Virus record (IMG/VR): IMGVR_UViG_3300020395_000736
Coordinates: 1 to 31,134 of that record
Length of the DNA: 31,134 nt
DNA from: a virus
Strand: one strand, 5' to 3'
Positions within the stretch are counted from its first letter, which is position 1. The number at the start of each line of letters is the position of its first letter. The notes below the pieces were generated by a model that was not told where the DNA came from, did not search any database, and was given only the letters and a program-made list of their open reading frames with translations. The translations under genes and the position numbers were made by a program. Shown one piece after another: positions 1 to 9,300 of the stretch.

Positions 1-2
1 TT

Positions 3-512
3 AAAGATACTGCCAAGTATATGTGGCAAGGGTTAGAAGTAACCTTTGATCATATGAGAAGGAGACCTGTAACCATACAGTATCCTTATGAGAAACTAAT
101 ACCCTCTGAACGCTATAGAGGACGCATACACTTTGAAATGGATAAGTGTATTGCTTGCGAAGTATGTGTCAGGGTATGTCCTATTAATCTCCCAGTAGTC
201 GATTGGGTGATGAATAAGGAAGCAAAGAAAAAAGAACTAAGAAACTATTCAATTGACTTTGGAGCTTGCATATTCTGCGGTAACTGTGTAGAATACTGTC
301 CAACCAATTGTTTAAGTATGACCGAAGAATATGAACTTTCTACATTTGATAGACACTCACTTAATTATGATAATGTCGCTCTTGGACGATTGCCCACTAA
401 TGTTACAACTGATCCCTCAGTTAGGGCCATGCGTGAGTTGGCTTACCTTCCAAAAGGAAAAATGGATCCCCATGAAGTACCCGATAGTGAACCCCGTGTA
501 GGTGCAAGATAA
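3..512 (+). CDS. ndhI: NDH-1 (photosynthetic complex I) subunit NdhI, 5'-truncated by window edge
   Basis: This is the iron-sulfur subunit of the peripheral arm of the cyanobacterial NDH-1 complex. It carries electrons from ferredoxin toward NdhK and plastoquinone on the cytoplasmic side of the thylakoid, in respiration and cyclic electron flow around photosystem I. Two bacterial-ferredoxin motifs of the form CxxCxxCxxxCP are intact: cysteines at residues 43, 46, 49, 53 and at 83, 86, 89, 93, counted from the ATG at 21. The family-typical stretches [28 protein letters not shown] and [11 protein letters not shown] are present. The ATG at 21 is probably not the start: the frame stays open to base 3 and encodes KDTAKY, which fits the residues preceding this point in host NdhI. 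About 20 N-terminal residues are therefore missing, compared with the usual length of 190 or more. The C-terminus looks a few residues short of host versions. The stop is 2 bases from the next ATG, so the two are probably co-transcribed. Confidence 0.96.
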   Translation, partial: KDTAKYMWQGLEVTFDHMRRRPVTIQYPYEKLIPSERYRGRIHFEMDKCIACEVCVRVCPINLPVVDWVMNKEAKKKELRNYSIDFGACIFCGNCVEYCPTNCLSMTEEYELSTFDRHSLNYDNVALGRLPTNVTTDPSVRAMRELAYLPKGKMDPHEVPDSEPRVGAR

Positions 513-514
513 TA

Positions 515-1126
515 ATGTTAAAAAGTATTACTCCATCTAATGTTGGATGGTTGGAACATAAGCTAAATGCTGATGAATTGAAGCATTTGTGGATGTGTGT
601 TGATGAGCATGTTAGTGATGCCAAACCACAGTTAATAGGGCATGTGGATAAGAGTATTAATATAAAGGACATAGGTGACCTATTCCTGTTTAATACTATC
701 AATCCATTAATCCATAAGTTTAACGAAGTCTTTCAGTCTGGTAAGCACGAGAACATATACAAAGAGCATCCATACTTCCTTAGGGACTTCTGGGTAAACT
801 ATCAGCATCAACATGAATATCAACCCATCCATAATCATGGAGGAGCATATTCATTTGTTATATGGTTAAAGATACCAACAGACTACGAAGAACAAAACAA
901 AGATAATACTGCTAACTTTAAGTTGAATGGTGTATTTGAAATACAGTACCTGAATATACTAGGAGAGACATGCATGTATCGTTATCAGCTAACAAAAAAG
1001 GATGAAGGTACAATGTTATTCTTTCCGTCTAGGTTGTTACATGCAGTGTATCCATACTATAATTGCGAGGAAGAAAGGGTGTCGATCAGTGGTAATGTAT
1101 GGTTGAACACGGACATTAGTCGCTAA
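515..1126 (+). CDS. 2OG-Fe(II) oxygenase-like protein
   Basis: The 203-residue protein looks like a small cupin-fold 2-oxoglutarate/iron oxygenase of the kind common in marine T4-like cyanophages. A likely iron site begins with H106-x-H108 (PIHNHGG), followed by a strand (SFVIWLKIP). A distal histidine, H176, lies in FPSRLLHAVYPYY, and R188 before SISGN is placed to bind the 2-oxoglutarate carboxylate. The first motif is HxH rather than the textbook HxD. I recall HxH in the 2OG-FeII_Oxy_5 type of family, so this is not necessarily a dead site. The substrate is unknown. The start is 2 bases after the ndhI stop, and the stop codon overlaps the CTAAATA box before gp25, so it closes the upstream transcription unit. 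Family assignment is moderately sure; catalytic activity is inference. Confidence 0.75.
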   Translation: MLKSITPSNVGWLEHKLNADELKHLWMCVDEHVSDAKPQLIGHVDKSINIKDIGDLFLFNTINPLIHKFNEVFQSGKHENIYKEHPYFLRDFWVNYQHQHEYQPIHNHGGAYSFVIWLKIPTDYEEQNKDNTANFKLNGVFEIQYLNILGETCMYRYQLTKKDEGTMLFFPSRLLHAVYPYYNCEEERVSISGNVWLNTDISR

Positions 1127-1129
1127 ATA
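1122..1129 (+). promoter_or_regulatory. Putative late promoter (GCTAAATA) before gp25
   Basis: GCTAAATA overlaps the stop codon of the oxygenase gene and lies 22 bases before the gp25 ATG. It resembles the T4 late promoter box TATAAATA, which is read by the phage sliding-clamp-dependent sigma factor (gp55 type). The same box recurs in the gaps before the DUF4815 gene and the terminal fibre gene. Assignment rests on motif and position only. Confidence 0.6.
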
Positions 1130-1132
1130 GAA

Positions 1133-1145
1133 ACAGCCTTGCTGT
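1133..1145 (+). other. Small hairpin in gp25 leader
   Basis: ACAGC-CTT-GCTGT is a perfect 5-bp stem with a 3-base loop in the 25-base gap before gp25. It ends 6 bases before the ATG and there is no T-run, so it is not a classical terminator. If transcription starts a few bases after the CTAAATA box, the hairpin would form the very 5' end of the mRNA. No clear Shine-Dalgarno sequence is visible here. Confidence 0.35.
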
Positions 1146-1151
1146 GTCTAC

Positions 1152-1544
1152 ATGCCCTCCTTTCAGACATTTAAAGATCTGAGTTTAACTTTTAAGAAGC
1201 ACCCTGTTACCAATGATATGGTAACGGTGAAGGATAATGCAGCTATCACACAATCGATAACCGCATTACTTCTTACTGCTAAAGGAGAAAGACTATTCCA
1301 ACCTGAATTAGGTTCTGATTTAAGAAGTATTTTATTTCAACCTCTAGATTATGGTGCAGCTGCACTTATTAGGGGTAAAGTTAAAGACTGTATTAGTCGT
1401 TACGAACCTAGAGTATTTGTTACTGATGTAATTTGTTATCCAGATATGGATAATGATGGTTATAGTGTTGAATTGTACTATACGATTATAGGAAGAGACG
1501 ATAGACCAGTGGCACAGGAATTCTTCTTAGAGCGTACACGATAA
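1152..1544 (+). CDS. gp25: Baseplate wedge subunit gp25
   Basis: The 130-residue protein matches the T4 gp25 / GPW_gp25 lysozyme-like family of sheath-initiator and wedge proteins, and its length is almost that of T4 gp25 (132). The hallmarks are an N-terminal DNAAITQSI segment, TAKGERLFQPELGSDLR near residues 42-60, and the conserved EPR turn at residues 85-87 (SRYEPRVFVTDV). gp25 sits at the wedge-tube junction, where it contacts gp6 and helps start the contractile sheath. It begins 22 bases after a late-type promoter box. Its stop shares one base with the gp6 ATG (TAATG), so translation of gp25 and gp6 is probably coupled. The N-terminal PSFQTFKDLSLTFKKHP is the usual cyanophage-type start. 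Nothing looks broken. Confidence 0.95.
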   Translation: MPSFQTFKDLSLTFKKHPVTNDMVTVKDNAAITQSITALLLTAKGERLFQPELGSDLRSILFQPLDYGAAALIRGKVKDCISRYEPRVFVTDVICYPDMDNDGYSVELYYTIIGRDDRPVAQEFFLERTR

Positions 1545-3340
1545 TGCCTTATACACAGGTTGCTAATTTAGACTTTGAAAATATCAAAGTAACTCTCAAA
1601 GAATATTTGAGAGGACAAACAGATTTTACTGATTATGATTTTGAAGGTAGTGCATTAGCTAACCTGATTGATGTCTTAGCGTATAATACCTACTATACGG
1701 CGTTTAATACTAATATGGTAGTCAATGAACTATTCATTGATTCTGCCACCTTGAGGGACAATGTAGTAGCAATTGCGAAGCAGTTAGGGTACAGACCCAA
1801 AAGTATTACTTCTCCTACTGCATATGTTTCTTTTACTGTCAATTATTCTAACCCAACAACTGATACTGAACTAATTCTTAAGAAAGGAACAGGATTTATT
1901 GCGACTTATGACAATAAGATCTACCAATATGTCACAATTGACGATACAAAAGCACAAGTAGCAAATAATGTAGCTACATTTACTGATGTTTCTGTTGTAG
2001 AAGGTTCACAAGTAGTTAATAATTTCATTTTTAATGCTGCAGCAAAGGGTCAAAGGTTTGTTCTTGACAATAAAAATATTGATACCAACACAATTAGGGT
2101 AAAAGTGTTCCCTGGTGGAGGTACTTTCAACGAACCATACCTTGTAGCTGACAATATTTTAGGTGTTGATGGTAATTCAAAGGTATTTTTCCTTGATGAA
2201 GTAGAAGATGGAAGATATGAAGTCTTAATGGGAGATGGTGTATTAGGAAAAAAACTAGAAGATCAATCTTTGATTGAAATATCTTACATGACCACTGCTG
2301 GTCCTGAAAGTAATGGTGTAAGGACATTTGTCTTTAATGGTGTTCTAGAAAACCCTGATGGAGTCTCTCCTAGTGCATTTACAACTAACATTACCTCTAC
2401 CATTGCCTCAGCAGGCGGTGAGGTGCAAGAAACCACTCAGAAGATAAAATATACCGCTCCTAAGGCATACGGCACACAAGACCGTGCAGTGACCTCTCAG
2501 GACTATGAAGCAATTGTAAGAAAAGTTTATCCTGCGACTAGTGATATCATTATTTTTGGTGGAGAGGATCAAGAACCACCCGAATATGGTAAAGTTTTCA
2601 TTGCATTGAAACCAACTGATCAAAGTTATCTTACTTCATTAACAAAACAGAAGATTATCGCAGATCTTAAGAAGTATGTTGTAGCTTCTGTTGAACCTAA
2701 GATAATTGATCCTTCTATTCTATACGTTGAGCTAACAAGTAAGATCTATTACAATGGATCTACTACTGATCAGACAACATCACAGATTAGAGACAAGGTT
2801 ATTACTGGTGTACAGTCTTATCTTAATACTTCAGATACTGAAAAGTTTAATGGTAAGTTTAGACATAGTAAGATGGTGGGTGTAATTGATGATTCTGATA
2901 ATAACATCAATTCCAATCTAACATCTGTTACAATGAGGAAGGATTTCTATCCTCAGTTAAATTCCACCTTCTATTATGAAGTGTGTTTTCAAAATTCTTT
3001 TGATAAGGACTGTGAAGAACCAGTCCTTTCATCCACTGGGTTTAGGGTTACTGAGTATCCTACTTTTGACGTATATCTAGAGGACAGGGATGGCAAAATT
3101 ATCCTATATAGTCTAGATAGCGTAACTGGTGAAAAGGTTGTCCTTGACAAGGAAATTGGCGATATAGATTATGACAAAGGTGAATTGATGATGTATAGCT
3201 TAACTATCATTAAAGGTAGTTTCTTTGATAATCGTATTTCTGTTAGAGTAAAACCCAAATCCAACGATATCAAGGCACTCCGTGAGGTTTATCTTGACGT
3301 TGACGTTGCTAATTCATCCTTCACTGCATACAAAGAGTAA
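1544..3340 (+). CDS. gp6: Baseplate wedge subunit gp6
   Basis: The 598-residue protein is the gp6 (gpJ-like) wedge core, which in T4 (660 residues) dimerises and links neighbouring wedges into the inner baseplate ring. Seen in the sequence: an N-terminal helical region with FEGSALANLIDVLAYNTYY, then LFIDSATLRDNVVAIAKQLGY (about residues 64-84), followed by beta-rich domains. A central YGTQDRAVTSQDYEAIVRKVYP segment (about residues 311-332) is typical of gpJ-like baseplate proteins. The C-terminal segment is acidic and beta-rich. Its ATG overlaps the gp25 stop by one base, and the next gene starts 5 bases after its stop. The order gp25-gp6-gp7-gp8 supports the call independently. No frameshift or internal duplication was seen. 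Confidence 0.94.
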   Translation: MPYTQVANLDFENIKVTLKEYLRGQTDFTDYDFEGSALANLIDVLAYNTYYTAFNTNMVVNELFIDSATLRDNVVAIAKQLGYRPKSITSPTAYVSFTVNYSNPTTDTELILKKGTGFIATYDNKIYQYVTIDDTKAQVANNVATFTDVSVVEGSQVVNNFIFNAAAKGQRFVLDNKNIDTNTIRVKVFPGGGTFNEPYLVADNILGVDGNSKVFFLDEVEDGRYEVLMGDGVLGKKLEDQSLIEISYMTTAGPESNGVRTFVFNGVLENPDGVSPSAFTTNITSTIASAGGEVQETTQKIKYTAPKAYGTQDRAVTSQDYEAIVRKVYPATSDIIIFGGEDQEPPEYGKVFIALKPTDQSYLTSLTKQKIIADLKKYVVASVEPKIIDPSILYVELTSKIYYNGSTTDQTTSQIRDKVITGVQSYLNTSDTEKFNGKFRHSKMVGVIDDSDNNINSNLTSVTMRKDFYPQLNSTFYYEVCFQNSFDKDCEEPVLSSTGFRVTEYPTFDVYLEDRDGKIILYSLDSVTGEKVVLDKEIGDIDYDKGELMMYSLTIIKGSFFDNRISVRVKPKSNDIKALREVYLDVDVANSSFTAYKE

Positions 3341-3345
3341 AGTAA

Positions 3346-6300
3346 ATGCCTGCTGTAAAAACCAAGAGAATTTCCACTCTAATTGAAACGCAGCTTCCAG
3401 CTTTTATTACTGATGAATATGAACTCTTTAGTAAGTTCGTTCAAAAGTATTATGAAGCACAGGAGGTACAGGGTGGTACCTTGGATGTTATTAACAATAT
3501 CCAGAAATACGCAGATATAGATTATTATGAACAAAATATTCTTAGACAGTCTGATATCTTGGACACTAGTATTTCTACTAGTGATGATACAATTGTACTA
3601 CAAGATGCGACGAGTTTTCCAAAAAGAAACGGATACGTAAGAATTGATGACGAGATCATCTTCTATGCTTCTAGAACAGACACAGAGCTGAGAGAGTGCT
3701 CTAGGGGCGTCAGTGGCAATACATCGCTTGGAGACCTATATGAGTCTAGTAGCTTCACAACGACGGTTGCTGCTGCTCACAACGCAGGACAGAAGGTTCA
3801 TAACATAAGTAACCTTTTCTTATATGCATTAGTTAAAAACTTTGAGAATCAGTATCTAGGTTCTTTCCCTGAAAAATATCTTAGGGGTGAAGTAGATAAG
3901 AGAACTCTGATCAAGAATATTCAGAAGTTTTACAAATCTAAGGGAACTACAAGTTCCATCAAGTTTATTTTTAATACTGTTGTTGCTAAATCAACAGATA
4001 ACAAACCAGAAGTATACAAACCAAGAGATTTCACATACAAATCTTCTGAAGCTGATTGGGTTAACGTTTATGCACTTAAATGTAAGGTTGTATCTGGAAA
4101 TGTAAAGGATTTAGTAGGTAAGAAGATTGTACAGACAGCTACTGAAGAATATGGTTATGCTGATTCTACTGTAGATAATGTTTTTGCTGATGGTACATCA
4201 GATGGTGAAGTAATCTATAATATTGTATTAGCACCTGAGACAGTTAATGGTTCATTTGAAGTATCTACTAAAACTAAGCTTGAAAAAACCCTGTCAGGGA
4301 CTGCGATCTCAGGGGATAGAATTGATGTCTTCTCTACTGTAGGTTGGGGTAAGACAGGATCAGTATTAATTGGTGAAGAGACTATTACATTCAGCGAGAA
4401 GAATGTAACACAATTTGTTATTGATGAAAGGACGGCACAGACTGCTGTTCAACATGTAGCAGGGTCTTCAGTATACAAACCAGTAACCATTAGTGGTTCT
4501 GATGTTGTTCTACTGACCTTAGGTGTTGTATACAACCTACAACCATCTGATGCACAACCATATTCTGCTATTGGGGACAAGATTCAAATCTCAAATCCAG
4601 GATTTGAAACTTCCGATTCAAAGATTGTTCAGACTGGTACCAATCAAACCAGATGGGTGTTAAGTTCAGGTGCTGCAGTCGATGTGCCTACGCTTCCATC
4701 CGTTGCATCCTCCTTAGATCAAGTTTCTACTAACGTATCAGCGATCTTTGAAGATGAACAGTATTATTATATCACAAGTTCTAGCTACCCATCACATAAG
4801 ATTTTAGATGGATCTGTTGTTAATGAGACTGCACTAGATCAGAAACTGCTTCGTATCATTAGAAAGCAAGCAACTAGAACTACAGAACAATATAAGACAC
4901 CTAGAAGAGACGTTGGTATTGCTCTTAATGGTGTACCTTTCTATAGTTACAAAGATCCAGACAGTGTTAGGTTTGGTAAATTAGAAGAAATTAAGGTTGA
5001 TGTTAGAGGTACTGGATATGTAACACCTCCATTTGTCCTTGTAGATCAAGTTCCATACAAAGCTAGAGCAATCCTTGCTGGTCAGGTTGTGGAAAGTATC
5101 GTTGTTGATACTCAAGACATTTTCCCAAGAACTCCTGATATCACTATCACTTCTGGTCGTAATGCATCTGTAAGTGCTGTTGTTACTGGTGGTAAAGTCA
5201 CTAGTCTTGTTATTGACAATCCAGGTGAATTCTACTCTTCTGCTCCTTTAATTAGAATCAGAGATAATGCAGGTCGTGGTAGATTTGCAGAGTATCGTTC
5301 TATTGTTAATACTGATGGTAAGATTACAGGATTTGATAAGATTGGAGAAGGAAACTTCTATAATCAAGCTACTGTTATTGTTGATGTCATTCCAGTTGGT
5401 AATAGTGCAACTGGTATTCCTCTTCTTAAAGAATGGAATTTTAATAGATTTGAAAAATTAGAAAATAAATTAGATACTGAATATGGTTATATCTTTCCAA
5501 ACTATAATAACGTACTAGAATATGGTTATGGATATGCTGCTAACCCTAAAGCTTTACGTGTTGCTTTAAGCGATAATATTAATAGTGCAGGATCTGAACC
5601 TGCTACAAAAACTCATTCTCCCATTATTGGATTTGCTTATGATGGTAATCCAATCTATGGTCCTTTTGGATATGAGAACCCCTTAGATGCTACCTCATCC
5701 ATTGTTAGGATGACTTCTAGCTATGCTATAAATGGAAATCGTTCTGATGGTCCTTCATTGACAACTTACCCTCTGGGTACGTTTGTTAATGATTACACAT
5801 ACACTCATAAAAGTGGAACACTAGATCAAAACAATGGAAGATTTACAGTTACCCCAGACTTTCCAGAAGGAACTTATGCTTATTTCATTACTATTGATAG
5901 CAATCAAGTACCGCAATATCCATATCTTATAGGAGAGAACTTCTATTCTCTACCAGTAGATAGTAATTACAATTCTAATATTAATCAGGATGATATTCCA
6001 AAGAATTCTAGAAGATTCTATCAAAATGGAATGCAGAGAAATGGTGATGGTGTCATTGCTCAAATTGCAGAAGTAAAACAAGGAAATGTAGAAGAAGTTA
6101 ATGTATTAGATTCTTCTGCCAATTTCTCTATTAACTCACAAGTATATTTTGATAATAAAGGAACAGAAGGTTCTGAAGTAGAAGCTATTATAAACTCAGT
6201 TAAAGGTAAAGATGTTTCGTACTTAGAATGTAAAGAAGATAAAGTTGTAAGATTAACGACAATTCAGAGTGCTTATCTATTTGCTGATGATACACTAAAT

Positions 6301-9300
6301 CAACCATCTTCAGGTGCATCTGGTTCTATTGTAGGTACAGTTAAGAACGATAATACAATTGTACTAAGAAACGTCAATGGTACGTTTGATGAAACAGGAA
6401 CATTCTCTGCATCTATTAAAACATTTACTATTCTTTTAGATCAGAGAAGTTCATATACTAAAGGTGCAACGTTAAGTTTAACTGATGGTGTTAATGCACC
6501 TATAGCTACTGGTGAAGTATTAGAAGGAACTAATAGTCAAAACGTAGTAGAGATAAAGGTTCTTACTGGAACTTGGATAGTTGATGATTCTTATTTCTTA
6601 CAATCAGATGACTTATTCAATACTTCTGGAACTAGGATTGTAAGACTCACTTCTCTTAGTGATGGATTAGAACCATTTGATGTTAATCAAAGTGTTGCTC
6701 TAATTGAAACAACAGCACCTCATGGATTAGGAATTGGAGATCAGGTAACGATTGACATTAATCCTAATGACACAACTAAAACTAAAACTTATTATTTAAG
6801 AAAGAGGTTGTATCAGGAAGCTATTCTTGTACCACCTAGTAATAAGTCTACAATCGATTTTACAGGAATAGGAAGATATGAAATACTCAATGGTGGTGCT
6901 GACTATACAGCTGGTACTTACACTAGTGTGGCTCTTACTAGTGGGTCAGGATCTGGAGCAACTGCTACCTTTACTGTTTCTGACGCAGGTGTAGTTTCTG
7001 ATATTCAAATTCAGAATGCTGGTTCTGGATATGCAAGAGGTGACTACTTATCAGTTGCTGATGAAGATCTTTCAAGATCAGGTGCATCACAATCTACTTC
7101 AAGGTTTACAATATATGTTGGACATGTTGGTATTCCTGCTGGTGGTACAAAAGTTGCAGTTAAGAGTATATTAGGGTTTGCTGCTAATGATTTGATTCAA
7201 ATTGGTGAGGAAATTCTAAAGATTGAAAGTATTACTGGAACTTCTCTTAATGTAATTAGAGGACAAGAAGGAACTAGTGATGTTGATCATTTCAATGGTC
7301 AAGAAGTAATACTATACAAACCACAATATAACTTTGCTGCTAATTATCAGATCTTTAGTGGTAGCAATTCTGGATATATTCAGTCTTATGATCCAGTAAC
7401 TCATAAAATCAATATTGTATATGATTATGGTACTATTAAATCTACAGCTACCAAAGTAGTATTGAGTTCTAGTTTCTTTGATAGTAGTAATCCTCAAAGA
7501 TTAGTCTCTATTAAATCTGCATCGGATATAGTTTATAATTTTGAATTCTCAGAAGATAATAGTACATTTGTACCTAATCCTAATATAGATTTACAAGAAT
7601 TTTATAAGTATAAGTTTGATACGTCTCATTCTAGTCTTACTGGGACTTACTTTGATATTAGTCCAAGTAACAACTTTAACTTAATTACTGCAGAGAAAAC
7701 AGAATCTACTATTCTTCCTGGTAACCCAGGATCATTTAGTGATGTCAAGTTTGGATTTGGTTCTAGGTTAGCTGTTAATAACTATCAGACAAAAACTGGA
7801 ACTGATTTTACTAACTTCTATTATTTTGACAAAAAGAATGTAGTTGATTCAGAGAGTGCATATTTCAGAATTATTACAGATCCTCTACAGGGAACTAAAA
7901 CTCTTAACTATGTTACATCAAATCGTTTTGTTTATGATGTTACTAGTCCTCCTCTTTGGGATGGTTCTGGATCCATTTCTTATACTACTACTGGTCAGTT
8001 CGCTATCGGTAAGATTAATACCACTCAAATAATAAACCTAGGATTGAATTATAAGAAAGTTCCTGTTATTGTTGGTGTTGATCCAACTGCAAATTATAGA
8101 GCAGAAGCTACAGTAAAATTTGATATTGCAACAAAAACTATTAATGCCGTAGAGATTACTAAAAAAGGTTCTAATTATGTAAATCCAAAAGTCTTCATTA
8201 CTAATGGTGATGGTTCTGATGCTAAGTTTAATATTCTAGTTAGAGATGGTGAGGTTGCTTCTATAACTGTAGATAAACCTGGTAAGGGATATACATTTGC
8301 ACCTGAAATTATTATTGTAGAAGGTGAGGTAGAAGCATATGCAGAGAGTACATCTATTGGTGTTCCTAAGAGTGTTAATCTTACTACTAATGGTGGAGCA
8401 TTCCATTTAGATAAAACGGTATCTTCTACTTTTAGCTCAAACTATATTGTTACTGTTAAAAATATCAATGGTAACTTTAGTATTGGTGAAACTGTACTTC
8501 AAAAGATTAATGGTGTAGAAGTATTCAGAGCAACTGTTACTGATTGGAGATTTGGATCTAATTTACTTAAACTTGCGAATGTACAAGGTATTATTCGTGA
8601 GAACGTTTCTATTGAGTCTTTAAGATTCCCTGTAGATGCAATTGTAGGTAAAGTATTTGTTTCTACATTCCAAGAACAGATTTCTAGTTTTTATGATAAC
8701 TTAGGATACTATACATCTGATAGAGGTAAGTTAGGTGTATCCAATCAAAAACTTATCGATAGTTTCTTCTATCAAGATTATTCATATGTTGTAAAATCTA
8801 AAACTTCTATTGAGCAATGGCGTGACTTAATTAAGTCTACAACACATCCTGCAGGATTTAAACTATTTGGACAAGTAGATGTAGAAGCTACTGCAAGTTC
8901 TGAGATGCCAGTTGAGATGCCAAAGTCATCACACTTTAGTGTCATTCAATTATGGGATCCAGCAAAGAATAAAATCACTGTTGAGAATACAAGCAGAATT
9001 GTTACTCAAACTGTACAAACAGTTGAGAATCAGAGAATACGTAAAGCATTTGGTACTGCTGCTCCTAGTGAGTTCTTATTCAACGAAGTTCGCACATTTG
9101 AATTAGCTCTTGGAGCACCGTTTGATGGATATATTGACACAGATGGAAGACTACAAGGAACTACACAATTCCAAGTATTAGTTGCTGGTAATCCATTTAC
9201 TCTATCATCAACATATGGTACTATTATCACTTTAGATGGTGTAATTCAAGAACCAGGTGTTGCATACACAATTTCTGGTGATCAAATTACATTCGCTGCT

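Noticed and set aside
21-23. ATG at 21 as the start of ndhI
   Set aside because: The frame is open upstream to the window edge and encodes residues that fit the host NdhI N-terminal region, so the real start is outside the window.
421-702. Minus-strand open frames (here and at many other places, for example 9780-10010, 18396-18677, 26362-26670)
   Set aside because: All lie opposite well-supported genes, have no family resemblance, no promoter context, and reflect the skewed codon use of the + strand.
1133-1145. Hairpin before gp25 as a terminator
   Set aside because: The stem is only 5 bp and no T-run follows; it is more likely part of the leader.
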